DNA of 64,000 bases from Gammaproteobacteria bacterium. GTDB lineage: Bacteria; Pseudomonadota; Gammaproteobacteria; Burkholderiales; Gallionellaceae. The position numbers were made by a program, and so were the translations under genes. Positions within the stretch are counted from its first letter, which is position 1. The number at the start of each line of letters is the position of its first letter. Below are positions 52,009 to 60,948 of this stretch, piece after piece. The notes under the pieces are model-generated. The model had not been told where the DNA came from, searched no databases, and was given only the letters and a program-made list of their open reading frames with translations. Location of the stretch: contig JAHIZO010000005.1 of assembly GCA_018814405.1 (NCBI GenBank), forward strand, positions 1-64,000. The letters are read 5' to 3'.

Positions 52009-52902
52009 ATGATGCAACTGATCAAGAGGGTGTTGTTGTCCGCGATGTTGCTGTGTGTCGCAATCGGCGCACAGGCTAAAGATGCGATCTATAAACCGTT
52101 CGTGCTGGCTTCCACCGGTGCAGGGACAGTCGCCGAGAAAACCGTTCAAGTGAAGAGTGCGCTGACGGCCGCAGGTTTTTCGGTGGTAGGCGAATATGCC
52201 CCGTTCGACGGAGCAAATATCATCATCATCACCAATGATGCGCTGAAGAAGAACGCTGCTGAATCGGAGCAGGGCGGCTACGGTGCAGTGCAACGTGTGT
52301 CGGTCACTGCCGCCGGCAAGGATGTGCAGGTCAGCTATACCAATCCCGTGTACATGTCGTATGTGTATCGCATGAAGGGTGATCTCTCTGATGTTTCCGC
52401 CACATTGGAAAAGGCATTGGGCAGAGTAGAGGAGTTCGGTGCCAAGGGCCTGACCGAGAAGCAGGCGCGCAAGTATCACTACATGTTCGGTATGGAGTAT
52501 TTTGACGAGCCGAGCATATTGGCCAGATATGACAGCTACGAGGAAGCCGTGAAAGCGGTGGATGCGAAGCTGTCCGCTAACCAGAACGGCGTGAGCAAGG
52601 TGTATCGTGTCGATGTGCCGGGCAAAGAAGAGAGCGTGTTCGGCGTGGCGCTGAAGAGCGACGACAAATACAAGGATGACACATTCATCATGTCCGAGAT
52701 CGATTTTCACGATGTGAAGTCGACCGCACATCTGCCGTATGAAGTGCTGGTATCCGGTAACAAGGTGTATGCCTTGTATGCACGCTTCCGCATCGCGATC
52801 AGTTTCCCCGACTTGTCCATGATGGGCAAGAACAGTTTCATGAACATCATGCAGACACCGGAAGCGATCCGTAAGGCGCTTGAGGGTGCGGTACAGAAAT
52901 AA
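52009..52902 (+). CDS. Unknown periplasmic protein downstream of cysG
   Basis: The 297-aa protein has a signal peptide (MMQLIKRVLLSAMLLCVAIGAQA) and a mature part without any Cys, so neither disulfides nor heme are expected. The sequence looks like an alpha/beta domain repeated loosely: KTVQVKSALTAAGFSVVGEY near the start and YDSYEEAVKAVDAKLSANQ later. I do not recognise a family. It lies 40 bases after cysG and 13 before the ankyrin gene on the same strand, so it may be a late gene of the dsr transcript. RBS GGGAGAG. Confidence 0.75.
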   Translation: MMQLIKRVLLSAMLLCVAIGAQAKDAIYKPFVLASTGAGTVAEKTVQVKSALTAAGFSVVGEYAPFDGANIIIITNDALKKNAAESEQGGYGAVQRVSVTAAGKDVQVSYTNPVYMSYVYRMKGDLSDVSATLEKALGRVEEFGAKGLTEKQARKYHYMFGMEYFDEPSILARYDSYEEAVKAVDAKLSANQNGVSKVYRVDVPGKEESVFGVALKSDDKYKDDTFIMSEIDFHDVKSTAHLPYEVLVSGNKVYALYARFRIAISFPDLSMMGKNSFMNIMQTPEAIRKALEGAVQK

Positions 52903-52915
52903 GCAGGAGGCAACA

Positions 52916-53383
52916 ATGACGGAACTGATGATCGCCGCCTACGCGGGTGACTTGGAAAAAGTGAAGCAACTGCTTGCTGCAGGTGCGGACGTGAACGCGA
53001 CCGACGAAACCGGCTGGACCGCACTGATGAAGGCTTGCTATAACGCTGAAGAGAAGCATGGCTTCGCTGATGTGGTGCAGGCTTTGATCGATGCCGGTGC
53101 GAACATCGAAGCACCCATCGGCTATGGTGTGCGTCCGTTGATGCTGGCTGCAGGTTATGGCGAGACTGCTGTCGTGGATGCATTGCTCAAGGCCGGCGCA
53201 GACGTGCTGGCCAAGAACGAGGGCGGCTTCACCGCATTGATGATGGTGAAGCAGAAGTTCTACGTGGATGTCATCAATCTGTTGCACGAGGCCGAGCAGC
53301 TGGCCGGTCTGGGTGAGAACAGCTGTGCCAGCAAGAACGCCCCCGGCAGCAATGTCGTCACCTTCATGAAAAAACCGGAATAA
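52916..53383 (+). CDS. Ankyrin-repeat protein
   Basis: A 155-aa cytoplasmic protein with about four ankyrin repeats: LMIAAYAGDLEKVKQLLAAG, TGWTALMKACYNAEEKHGF, GVRPLMLAAGYGETAVVDAL and GGFTALMMVKQKFYVDVINL. Such repeats bind other proteins, and no enzymatic motif is present. The C-terminal tail is not repeat-like. Start ATG 52916 has AGGAGG 6 bases upstream. Position among dsr accessory genes suggests an assembly or scaffolding partner, which is inference only. Confidence 0.85.
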   Translation: MTELMIAAYAGDLEKVKQLLAAGADVNATDETGWTALMKACYNAEEKHGFADVVQALIDAGANIEAPIGYGVRPLMLAAGYGETAVVDALLKAGADVLAKNEGGFTALMMVKQKFYVDVINLLHEAEQLAGLGENSCASKNAPGSNVVTFMKKPE

Positions 53384-53394
53384 GCGAGGACGCC

Positions 53395-53622
53395 ATGCCC
53401 TATTACATCTACCGCATCACCGAACGTCCTATTCGCATATTGGAAAAGTTGGAACAACATGAGGTCTACAAAGAAGCTTCTGCGCGCGCCAAGGCGTTGC
53501 GCAAGGAAGAAGTGGACGGCGAGAACGGCACTATCAAGATGATCCATGCCGAGAACGAACTGCAAGCCGAAGACCTGTTGAACGAAGTGCGCGAACCGGA
53601 GCCGCAACTCGGCGACGACTAA
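53395..53622 (+). CDS. Small charged protein of unknown function
   Basis: A 75-aa soluble protein starting MPYYIYRITERPIRILEKLE, without Cys and rich in Glu, Arg and Lys, ending acidic (EVREPEPQLGDD). The first 20 residues form likely beta structure and the rest is helical. I recognise it only as a conserved type seen in betaproteobacteria, without a function. It lies 11 bases after the ankyrin gene and 24 before the Cys-rich gene; codon use looks like its neighbours. Confidence 0.7.
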   Translation: MPYYIYRITERPIRILEKLEQHEVYKEASARAKALRKEEVDGENGTIKMIHAENELQAEDLLNEVREPEPQLGDD

Positions 53623-53646
53623 GGCGAATGGTAGGAGGCTGAAGCG

Positions 53647-54084
53647 ATGGACGAAGCGGCCTACAGAAAGACACTTGATGCGACGCATCCCTTGCTGTGT
53701 CCGTTCAGCAAGGCATTGTTCTCGGCGTGTGTCGCTTGCGCCAAAGCTGGACGCATGAACCTGGCAGAACGCGAACTGATCGTTTGTGATGAAGCCGGTC
53801 TGCAAAGACGCTGTACTCAAATGCACGATGCTTTGCGACACAATTTTGGTTTCGCCATCCACATCCTGCACGACGAAGCGCCTATCCCGCACGCGCAGGA
53901 GATGCGCATCCAGTGTGGCGGACTACGCGGTCTGCAAGACGTGTTGCGCGGCGATGCCGAGGTGACAGACGTGGATGAACTGATGTGGGCGGTGTTGCAA
54001 CGCTGGCCGGAGGAAGGTGATATCCCATTCTCGGAAGTAGTGCATGCCGCGCGCCAGCATTATCAAGGAAGACATAGCAGATGA
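53647..54084 (+). CDS. Cysteine-rich unknown protein
   Basis: A 145-aa soluble protein with six Cys, five of them in the first 60 residues: LLCPFSKALFSACVACAKAG, ELIVCDEAG and LQRRCTQMH, plus IQCGGLRGL near residue 90. The spacing (C18, C28, C31, C47, C56) could bind a metal or an Fe-S cluster. His residues in HDALRHNFGFAIHILHDE might contribute. I do not recognise a family. It is the last gene before moaA, 66 bases away. Confidence 0.7.
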   Translation: MDEAAYRKTLDATHPLLCPFSKALFSACVACAKAGRMNLAERELIVCDEAGLQRRCTQMHDALRHNFGFAIHILHDEAPIPHAQEMRIQCGGLRGLQDVLRGDAEVTDVDELMWAVLQRWPEEGDIPFSEVVHAARQHYQGRHSR

Positions 54085-54150
54085 ACGGGCTGCTACCGCT
54101 ACAATGCAGGTCATAGAGGGCTGCATCAAATAACAGGTATCAAATCGGGA

Positions 54151-55137
54151 ATGACTACCGCTGCCACATTACAAGATCGCTTCAGCCGCCGCATCGACTA
54201 TCTTCGATTGTCGGTGACGGATCGTTGCGACCTGCGTTGCAGCTACTGCATGCCGCAGGGTTTCAGTGACTACGAGCAACCAGCTGACTGGCTGAACTTC
54301 GACGAGATCGAACGGGTGGTCGCCGCCTTTGCGCGCATGGGCACCTCGCGTTTCCGCATCACCGGGGGCGAACCTTTGTTGCGCCGCGATCTGAGCGGCT
54401 TGGCTGCACGCCTGTCCAGCCTGTCCGGTGTGGAAGACCTGTCGCTCAGCACCAATGCTACTCATCTGGCGCAACATGCCGCAGCCCTCAAAGCAGCAGG
54501 TGTCACTCGGCTCAACATCAGCCTAGACTCCCTTTGTTCTGAGCGCCTGCAACAGATCACCCGTCGCGATGCGCTGGACGAGATACTGGAAGGTTTGCTG
54601 GTCGCCAAGGCCAGCGGCTTTTCGCCGATCAAGATCAATATGGTGGTGATGGCCGATGTGAACGAGGACGAGGTGGAAGACATGGCCGCGTTCTGCTTCC
54701 GCCACGGCTTCGTGTTGCGCCTGATCGAGACCATGCCCATGGGCGAGACCGGACGCAACGCGGCTTATGTCGATCTGCAACCCATCCGCCTGCGTCTGCA
54801 AGAACGCTTCGGGTTGGTGGATGGCATCGTGGGTGGCGGCGGCCCGGCACGTTATCTGGTCACACCGGACGGCAAGTCCAGCATCGGTTTCATCACCCCC
54901 ATGTCGCAACACTTCTGCGAGACCTGCAACCGTGTGCGTTTGTCTGTAGATGGCACGCTCTATCTGTGTCTGGGCCAAGAGAATGCCTTGCCACTGCGTC
55001 CTATGTTGCGCGCCGGATGCACCGATGAAGAACTGGATGCCGCTATTCGCGGCGCCATAGACCTCAAACCCGAACGGCACGAGTTCAGCGAACAGCCCGG
55101 CAAGATCATTCGCATCATGTCGATGACAGGAGGATGA
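54151..55137 (+). CDS. moaA: GTP 3',8-cyclase MoaA
   Basis: Radical SAM enzyme for the first step of molybdenum cofactor synthesis, working with MoaC to make cyclic pyranopterin from GTP. The 328-aa protein has the radical SAM motif CDLRCSYC (near residue 26), the SAM-binding ITGGEPLLR, and the second cluster [10 protein letters not shown] with a third Cys in LYLCLG. It ends in Gly-Gly as the family does. It begins the moaA-moaC-moaD-moaE-GNAT-mobB-mobA-moeA-mogA operon, and the stop is one base from moaC. Confidence 0.96.
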   Translation: MTTAATLQDRFSRRIDYLRLSVTDRCDLRCSYCMPQGFSDYEQPADWLNFDEIERVVAAFARMGTSRFRITGGEPLLRRDLSGLAARLSSLSGVEDLSLSTNATHLAQHAAALKAAGVTRLNISLDSLCSERLQQITRRDALDEILEGLLVAKASGFSPIKINMVVMADVNEDEVEDMAAFCFRHGFVLRLIETMPMGETGRNAAYVDLQPIRLRLQERFGLVDGIVGGGGPARYLVTPDGKSSIGFITPMSQHFCETCNRVRLSVDGTLYLCLGQENALPLRPMLRAGCTDEELDAAIRGAIDLKPERHEFSEQPGKIIRIMSMTGG

Positions 55138-55138
55138 G

Positions 55139-55636
55139 ATGAGTCTGACCCATTTCAGCGAATCCGGACGTGCCCGCATGGTGGACGTCGCGGGCAAGGA
55201 AACGACCCTCCGCGTGGCCATTGCCAGCGGCACCATCCGCATGCATCCGCAGACTTTGCAGCGCATCCGCGACGGCAAGATAGGCAAAGGCAACGTGTTG
55301 GCCGTGGCGGATGTGGGCGCGGTGATGGCCGCCAAACGTACACCGGACATCATCCCCATGTGCCACGCCATTGCGCTTTCCGGCGTGCAGGTAGAGTTCA
55401 ACGAAGTGACCGAAGCGGATGCACAAGGCAGTGTCGGCCTGCAAGCCGTGGTCACCGCCAGCTGCGTCGGCCAGACCGGTGTCGAGATGGAAGCGCTGAC
55501 CGCGGTCAATGTCGCGCTGCTCACCATCTACGACATGTGTAAAGCCATCGACCGCGGCATGCGCATCGAGAACGTACAGTTGGATGAGAAACGGGGCGGC
55601 AAGAGCGGTGTGTGGAAGCGAGGGGAGAGCAAATGA
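55139..55636 (+). CDS. moaC: Cyclic pyranopterin monophosphate synthase MoaC
   Basis: Converts the MoaA product to cyclic pyranopterin monophosphate. The 165-aa protein has [14 protein letters not shown], the active-site [16 protein letters not shown] and the [22 protein letters not shown] signature. RBS AGGAGG overlaps the moaA stop. It overlaps moaD by 4 bases. Confidence 0.96.
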   Translation: MSLTHFSESGRARMVDVAGKETTLRVAIASGTIRMHPQTLQRIRDGKIGKGNVLAVADVGAVMAAKRTPDIIPMCHAIALSGVQVEFNEVTEADAQGSVGLQAVVTASCVGQTGVEMEALTAVNVALLTIYDMCKAIDRGMRIENVQLDEKRGGKSGVWKRGESK

Positions 55637-55872
55637 TCAAAGTCCTGTTCTTCGGCCCAGTCGCCGACCGCGTGGAGACACGCGTGATGGATATCGACTA
55701 CACAGACGGCATGACCCTGCACGACGTCACGCACAAGGTCGGCATGCTCTATCCCGGTGCACTCAGCATCGTCAGCTTCATCGCCGTCAATCAGGAACAA
55801 GTGCACGACAAACAGATAGGGCTGAACGATAACGACGAGATTGCCTTCATGGCGAAGTTCAGTGGAGGTTGA
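55633..55872 (+). CDS. moaD: Molybdopterin synthase small subunit MoaD
   Basis: A 79-aa ubiquitin-like sulfur carrier ending in the required Gly-Gly (AKFSGG), whose thiocarboxylate donates sulfur to molybdopterin. [11 protein letters not shown] is the N-terminal strand. Start ATG 55633 has GGGAGAG in front; an earlier in-frame codon lies within moaC. One base separates it from moaE. Confidence 0.94.
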   Translation: MIKVLFFGPVADRVETRVMDIDYTDGMTLHDVTHKVGMLYPGALSIVSFIAVNQEQVHDKQIGLNDNDEIAFMAKFSGG

Positions 55873-55873
55873 A

Positions 55874-56299
55874 ATGAGCGAGCCGGTACGCATCCAAGAG
55901 CAGGACTTCTCGCAAGACGCAGAGATCGCCGCACTCAAGGCATCCTCCAAGCGCATGGGCGGCATCGCCACTTTCTTAGGCTGCGCGCGCGACTTCTCCG
56001 AAGGCCGCGACGTGAGCCAGATCAGCTTCGAAGCCTACGGCAGCATGGCGCTGGCCGAGATGCGCAAACTGCGCGAAGAAGCCATCAGCAAGTTCGACCT
56101 GCTCGATGCTCGCATCGTGCACCGCGTCACCACAGTGCAAGCCGGTGACAACATCGTCTTCATCGCCGCCGGTGCCGCCCATCGTGCCGCCGCCTTCGAC
56201 GCCTGCCGCTGGATCATCGACGAACTCAAACAACGCGTGCCGATCTGGAAGAAAGAAGTCACGCCGGAGGGCGAGGCGTGGGTGACGCAGCATCCTTAA
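55874..56299 (+). CDS. moaE: Molybdopterin synthase catalytic subunit MoaE
   Basis: Partner of MoaD that inserts the dithiolene sulfurs. The 141-aa protein has GGIATFLGCARD, FEAYGSMALAEM, VHRVTTVQAGDNIVFI and the catalytic Lys in PIWKKE. Start ATG 55874 (MSEPVRIQEQDF). The last 22 bases are also read as the start of the next gene. Confidence 0.95.
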   Translation: MSEPVRIQEQDFSQDAEIAALKASSKRMGGIATFLGCARDFSEGRDVSQISFEAYGSMALAEMRKLREEAISKFDLLDARIVHRVTTVQAGDNIVFIAAGAAHRAAAFDACRWIIDELKQRVPIWKKEVTPEGEAWVTQHP

Positions 56300-56769
56300 A
56301 GACTGTTCGAGCCAATGACTTGCATTTCCATGAGGTCGCATTCGGTTCGGATGAGTACAAGCAGACATGCGAGTTACGGAACGAAGTCTTGCGCCTTCCG
56401 TTTGGACTGAATCTGTATAGCGAAGACCTTCAGCAAGAAAAGGATCAATCGCACTTCGGTTTGTTCGATCATGGCAATTCACTGATCGCCTGCGTCATCG
56501 CAGTGCCCCAAGGATCAGGTCAGGCAAAGCTTCGTCAGATGTCCGTCAAGGCTGGCTATGAAGGGCTGGGTGTCGGGCGCAGGATGTTGCTTTCCCTCGA
56601 AGCACTGTTAGCCAGGCAGGGGGTGACGCAACTTTCATTGCATGCTCGCATCAGTGCTGCCGGTTTTTATGAGAAGCTTGGCTATGTGCGCTCGGGAGAG
56701 CCATTCATTGAGATCGGGATACCGCACATCCGTATGGAAAAACAGCAACAGTCATTGAAGAAGCCATGA
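56278..56769 (+). CDS. GNAT-family N-acetyltransferase inside the Mo-cofactor operon
   Basis: The 163-aa protein has the GNAT acetyl-CoA loop YEGLGVGRRML (near residue 95) and the C-terminal SLHARISAAGFYEKLGY. It starts at GTG 56278 within moaE, preceded by GGAGG 7 bases upstream, and ends overlapping mobB. Substrate unknown. Its neighbours all act in molybdenum cofactor synthesis, but no acetylation step is known there, so it is either a passenger or a regulator. Confidence 0.85.
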   Translation: MGDAASLKTVRANDLHFHEVAFGSDEYKQTCELRNEVLRLPFGLNLYSEDLQQEKDQSHFGLFDHGNSLIACVIAVPQGSGQAKLRQMSVKAGYEGLGVGRRMLLSLEALLARQGVTQLSLHARISAAGFYEKLGYVRSGEPFIEIGIPHIRMEKQQQSLKKP

Positions 56770-57257
56770 ACCTCATCTCCATCGTCGGTCACTCCGGTTC
56801 CGGAAAGACCACTCTGATTGAAAAGCTGGTGCGCGAACTAACGCAGCGCGGCTTGCGTGTGGCGACCATCAAACATGCGCATCACAAGGTGGAGATGGAT
56901 ACGCCGGGTAAGGATAGTTGGCGCTACACACAGGCGGGGGCGACGATGAGTCTGCTGGTGACGCAAGGTGGGGTGCAGCTGGTGGATACGCAGACCGAGC
57001 AACGCGAACCGCAGCAATTGGCAGAACGTTTTCTGGGTGAGGCTGACTTGGTTTTGGCAGAAGGATTCTCGCATGCGCCGGGTGCGAAGATCGAGGTGTT
57101 GCGTCGTGCGTGTTTCGCTACGCCGCGCTGCACAGTGGAAGAGGGTGTGGTGGCGCTGGTGACAGATGTGGGGGAAGCGCATCCGCAGTTGCCGCATTTC
57201 ACGCTGGACGATGTGGACGGCATCATCGCCTTCATCCTGCAGCAGTCGCAGCAATGA
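56766..57257 (+). CDS. mobB: Molybdopterin-guanine dinucleotide adapter MobB
   Basis: GTP-binding helper of MobA. The 163-aa protein has a P-loop GHSGSGKTTLIEKL at residues 8-21, the HAHHKVEMDTPGKDSWRY segment and the LVLAEGFSH motif. Overlaps its neighbours on both sides by 4 bases. Confidence 0.94.
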   Translation: MNLISIVGHSGSGKTTLIEKLVRELTQRGLRVATIKHAHHKVEMDTPGKDSWRYTQAGATMSLLVTQGGVQLVDTQTEQREPQQLAERFLGEADLVLAEGFSHAPGAKIEVLRRACFATPRCTVEEGVVALVTDVGEAHPQLPHFTLDDVDGIIAFILQQSQQ

Positions 57258-57835
57258 TCACCGATTGCACCGCATTGATCCTCGCCGGCGGTGATTCCAG
57301 TCGCATGGGACAGGACAAGGCAGGGCTGTTGCTGGAAGGCACGACCTTGCTGCAACGTGTGACGGCCACCATGCAGGGTGTATTCCCAAAGGTCATCGTC
57401 AGCGTGCGCCAGCCGCGCGCGGAGGTGGCGTTGCATCAGGTGTGTGATGCCGAAGCGGACGGCGGGCCGCTGGCCGGGCTGGTGGCGGGGCTGGCACAGG
57501 TGGAAACGCCTTGGATGTTCGCGGTGGCATGCGACATGCCGTTCATCCAGTCTGCCGTCATCACGCGCATGGCTGAGTTGCGCGGCGAACAGCATGCTGT
57601 GGTGCCGATGATAGATGGCCATCCGCAACCGCTGTTCGCGTTCTATGCGAAACAGGCACTGCCTATGATGCGCGAGACATTGGCGAGCGGAGAGAAGCGC
57701 GTGCGTGCGGTGCTGAAGCAGTTGGATGTGCGCTATGTGAGTGAGGCGGAGTTGCGGGAATACGATCCGCAGTTCCGCAGTTTTATTGATCTGGATACGC
57801 CGCAGGACCATACTGCGGCACAGGAGTTGAAGTGA
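57254..57835 (+). CDS. mobA: Molybdenum cofactor guanylyltransferase MobA
   Basis: Adds GMP to molybdopterin to make the guanine dinucleotide cofactor of DMSO-reductase-family enzymes. The 193-aa protein has the nucleotide-binding LILAGGDSSRMGQDKAGL at the N terminus and ACDMPF near residue 95. Start ATG 57254 overlaps the mobB stop; upstream in-frame codons lie inside mobB. Its presence implies that MGD-type molybdoenzymes are made in this cell. Confidence 0.95.
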   Translation: MITDCTALILAGGDSSRMGQDKAGLLLEGTTLLQRVTATMQGVFPKVIVSVRQPRAEVALHQVCDAEADGGPLAGLVAGLAQVETPWMFAVACDMPFIQSAVITRMAELRGEQHAVVPMIDGHPQPLFAFYAKQALPMMRETLASGEKRVRAVLKQLDVRYVSEAELREYDPQFRSFIDLDTPQDHTAAQELK

Positions 57836-59073
57836 GTGATCTGACCGTAGCAGCGGCGCAGCGATGCGTCATCGAAGCAATGAAGAGACTGGGTACGGAG
57901 TCCGTGCCTTTGCAGCAGGCGCTGGGGCGCGTGCTGGCAGCGGATGTGATCGCCAATCGCGACCAGCCGCCGTATGACGTTTCAGCGATGGATGGTTTCG
58001 CCATCCGCAGTGCGGATGTGGCGAACGCACCAGCGGTATTGGAGATCATCGAGGACATCAAGGCAGGCGACATGCCGCGCAAGACCGTACAAGCCGGACA
58101 GTGCGCGCGCATCATGACCGGTGCACCGGTGCCGCAGGGTGCGGATGCTGTGATCCGTGTGGAAGACACCGAAGCGGTGGGTGAGGCGCAGGTGCGCATC
58201 AAGGTTGCCGTGAAGGCGCGCAACGACATTCGCGACCGAGGCGAGAGCATGCGCAATGGCGAGGTGATCCTGAGTGCTGACACCGAGATCACACCGGGGG
58301 CAGTGGGCTTGATGGCGATGGTGAAAGCGGCCAGTGTCGAAGTCTGGCGTTTGCCGCGCGTGGCCATTCTTTCTACAGGTGACGAACTGGAAGGTCTGGA
58401 CGAACCGTTCGATGCGAACAAGATCCCTGACGCGAACAGCTATGCCTTGATGGCGCAGGTGCAGGCGCTTGGTATCCAGCCTGTACTACTCGGCATCGCA
58501 CGCGACGAACCGGAGCATCTGAAAGAGATGCTGCAACGCGGTTTACAGTTCGATGTGTTGCTGGTCTCCGGTGGCACCTCGGTCGGCGTGCACGACTATG
58601 TGCGTCCGACACTGGAAGTATTGGGTGTGCAGATGAAGTTCTGGCGCGTGTCGATGAAGCCGGGGCATCCGATGGCGTTCGGTGTCGCACCGCTGACCTG
58701 GGTGTTCGGTCTGCCGGGTAATCCGGTGTCCAGCATGGTCTGCTTCGAGCAGTTCGTGGTGCCCGCGCTGCGTTTCATCACCGGCCATACGCGTATCTAT
58801 CGCCGTTCTGTTACGGCACGCTTGGCACATGCCGTGAAGCACAGGCCGGGCCGCAGCGAGTTCGTGCGTGTCACCTTGAGTAATGAGGTGGACGGGTATG
58901 TTGTCAGTTCCACCGGTGCACAGGGCAGCGGCATCCTGCTGTCGATGGCGGTGGCGGAAGGCTTGCTGGTTGTACCCGCTGATAGCGCAGGGTTGGCTGC
59001 GAGAGAACAAGTGCTGGTGCAATTGCTGGACGGTACGGCGTATCAACAAGCGGCAGGATTGGATGGAATATGA
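57832..59073 (+). CDS. moeA: Molybdopterin molybdenumtransferase MoeA
   Basis: Inserts molybdenum into adenylylated molybdopterin. The 413-aa protein has the MoeA domains with DQPPYDVSAMDGFA, RIMTGAPVP, GDEL in ILSTGDELEG, the VSGGTSVGVHDY loop and FGLPGNPVSSMV. It starts at GTG 57832 overlapping mobA (GTGA); no nearby ATG fits. Overlaps mogA by 4 bases. Confidence 0.95.
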   Translation: MSDLTVAAAQRCVIEAMKRLGTESVPLQQALGRVLAADVIANRDQPPYDVSAMDGFAIRSADVANAPAVLEIIEDIKAGDMPRKTVQAGQCARIMTGAPVPQGADAVIRVEDTEAVGEAQVRIKVAVKARNDIRDRGESMRNGEVILSADTEITPGAVGLMAMVKAASVEVWRLPRVAILSTGDELEGLDEPFDANKIPDANSYALMAQVQALGIQPVLLGIARDEPEHLKEMLQRGLQFDVLLVSGGTSVGVHDYVRPTLEVLGVQMKFWRVSMKPGHPMAFGVAPLTWVFGLPGNPVSSMVCFEQFVVPALRFITGHTRIYRRSVTARLAHAVKHRPGRSEFVRVTLSNEVDGYVVSSTGAQGSGILLSMAVAEGLLVVPADSAGLAAREQVLVQLLDGTAYQQAAGLDGI

Positions 59074-59606
59074 AAGCTCGAATAGGATTTGTAACTGTCT
59101 CTGACCGCGCCAGTCGCGGTGAATACGAGGACAAGGGTGGCCCGGCGATGCAGGCTTGGTTCGCACGTGTGTTGAGCAGCGAATGGGAAGCCGTGGCACG
59201 CGTGATTCCGGACGAACAAACACAGATCGAACAGACCTTGATCGAGCTGGCTGACAAGGAAGGCTGCAGCCTCATCGTCACCACCGGCGGCACCGGCCCC
59301 GCACTGCGCGACGTGACACCAGAGGCGACTGAAGCTGTGTGCGAGAAGATAATGCCGGGCTTTGGCGAGTTGATGCGTACCGAGTCGCTCAAGTTCGTAC
59401 CGACCGCGATCCTGTCACGCCAGACCGCTGGCATCCGTGGCAAGAGCCTCATCATCAATCTACCGGGTAAGCCCTCGGCTATCGACGATTGCCTGAACGC
59501 AGTTTTTCCCGCGGTACCTTATTGCATAGACCTCATTGAAGGTGCGTATCTCGAATCCGATCCGGAACAGTGCCAGGTGTTCCGCCCGGCACATGCGAAG
59601 AAATAA
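59070..59606 (+). CDS. mogA: Molybdopterin adenylyltransferase MogA
   Basis: Adenylylates molybdopterin before MoeA acts. The 178-aa protein has IGFVTVSDRASRGEYEDKGG, TTGGTGPALRDVTPEAT and the C-terminal NLPGKPSAIDDCL. Last gene of the operon; a strong terminator follows 20 bases later. Confidence 0.95.
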   Translation: MKARIGFVTVSDRASRGEYEDKGGPAMQAWFARVLSSEWEAVARVIPDEQTQIEQTLIELADKEGCSLIVTTGGTGPALRDVTPEATEAVCEKIMPGFGELMRTESLKFVPTAILSRQTAGIRGKSLIINLPGKPSAIDDCLNAVFPAVPYCIDLIEGAYLESDPEQCQVFRPAHAKK

Positions 59607-59626
59607 ATATACTTCGCTGAAATGAC

Positions 59627-59663
59627 AAAGGCCTCCGACTTTGCAGTCGGAGGCCTTTTAGTT
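59627..59663. terminator. Bidirectional terminator between mogA and sqr
   Basis: AAAGGCCTCCGACT (59627-59640) pairs with AGTCGGAGGCCTTT (59645-59658), loop TTGC. On plus it is followed by TTAGTTTG; on minus by GTCATTTC. It serves the convergent mogA and sqr genes. Confidence 0.88.
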
Positions 59664-59676
59664 TGAGCTAACCGAA

Positions 59677-60948
59677 TTACTTCAGCTTCTCGATGCCCAG
59701 CATCTTCATGATGCTGCCTTCATAGAATGGCTCGGTGGTGCCTTTCTTCATCTTGCGGATGAAGTATTTCTCGAACGCGACTTTTGCGAGGTGCACCCAC
59801 TTGCCTTCGGAGAACCAGTTCACATTGCGTGGCGGGATCTGCGGGATAGCGACGAATGCGACGCCGCTCTCGCCGAAGTCTGCCAGACACACTGCATTCC
59901 AGGTTGCTTCTTCATCAGCGGGTTGGCCGGTGAGGTCAGCTCTGATGTTGTGCACGGCAGCGGTGACCATGGATTCGATCATGTAGCCGGTCTTTGGTGT
60001 GCCGACTGGAATCGGTGTCGGTTCTACTGGCGGAATGGCGACACATACGCCAACGGCAAAGATATTTTTGTACTTTGCATTGCGCTGGTGCTTGTCCACC
60101 GTGATGAAACCGCGCGGGTTAGTGAGGCCTTCAAGACCGAACACCGCATCAATGCCTTTGAAGGCGGGCAGCATCATGCTGTATTTGAAGGGCAGTTCGT
60201 GTTGTTTCTTTTCCTGTCCCATGTCGTCATGCTCGGTGACGAACATCTTGCCGTCTTCGACCTTGGTGACTTTGGCATTGCAGATCCACTTGATGTGCTT
60301 GTCGCGCATGCCGGATTCCAAAATGCCTTTGGAGTCACCGACACCGCCCAGACCGAGATGGCCGATGTATGGCTCGGACGTGACGAAGGTCATAGGGACC
60401 TTGGTGCGGATCTTGCGCTTGCGCAGGTCCGTTTCCATGATGAATGCGTATTCGTATGCGGGGCCGAAGCAGGAGGCGCCCTGTACGGCACCGACTACGA
60501 TGGGGCCGGGATCATTGCAGAAGTCGTCCCAGATGTCGTGCGACTTCATGGCGTGATCGACGTGGCAGACGGATTGCGTGAAACCACCGTGAGGGCCGAG
60601 ACCTTCGACCTCGTCGAAGGCCAGCTTGGGGCCGGTGGCGATGACGAGGTAGTCATAGTCCATCATGCTGCCGTCATTGAGCTCTAGCTGGTTCTGGTCT
60701 GGGTGGACGCGCTTGACACCTGAGGAATTGAATTCGATACCCTTGCGCTGCAGATAGGTGCGCACCGGGAATTCGATGTGTTTGCGTTCGCGCCATTTGA
60801 CGCCTACCCACGGGTTGGAGGGGGTGAAGTGGAAGTTCTCGCCGTTGTTGACGACTGTGATCTTGTGCTTGCTGTCCAGTTCTGCGCGCATCTCGTAAGC
60901 TGCCGGCATACCGCCGATACCTGCACCCATGATGACTACATGTGCCAT
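59677..60948 (-). CDS. sqr: Sulfide:quinone oxidoreductase, type I-like
   Basis: Membrane-associated flavoprotein that oxidises sulfide to sulfane sulfur with quinone as acceptor. The 423-aa protein starts AHVVIMGAGIGGMPAAYEM (FAD fold) and, from memory, closely follows Acidithiobacillus ferrooxidans SQR along its length. The three redox cysteines are present: Cys128 (QSVCHVDHA), Cys160 (GASCFGPAY) and Cys354 (WNAVCLADF). The C-terminal amphipathic helices (WVHLAKVAFEKYFIRKMKKG) fit membrane attachment. It is divergent from nothing and stands 150 bases downstream of the two-component genes on the same strand, with inverted repeats in that gap. Confidence 0.93.
   Translation of the reverse strand: MAHVVIMGAGIGGMPAAYEMRAELDSKHKITVVNNGENFHFTPSNPWVGVKWRERKHIEFPVRTYLQRKGIEFNSSGVKRVHPDQNQLELNDGSMMDYDYLVIATGPKLAFDEVEGLGPHGGFTQSVCHVDHAMKSHDIWDDFCNDPGPIVVGAVQGASCFGPAYEYAFIMETDLRKRKIRTKVPMTFVTSEPYIGHLGLGGVGDSKGILESGMRDKHIKWICNAKVTKVEDGKMFVTEHDDMGQEKKQHELPFKYSMMLPAFKGIDAVFGLEGLTNPRGFITVDKHQRNAKYKNIFAVGVCVAIPPVEPTPIPVGTPKTGYMIESMVTAAVHNIRADLTGQPADEEATWNAVCLADFGESGVAFVAIPQIPPRNVNWFSEGKWVHLAKVAFEKYFIRKMKKGTTEPFYEGSIMKMLGIEKLK

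Noticed and set aside
59791-60687. 298-codon + strand frame opposite sqr
   Set aside because: Shadow of sqr, which carries all three redox cysteines and family motifs.
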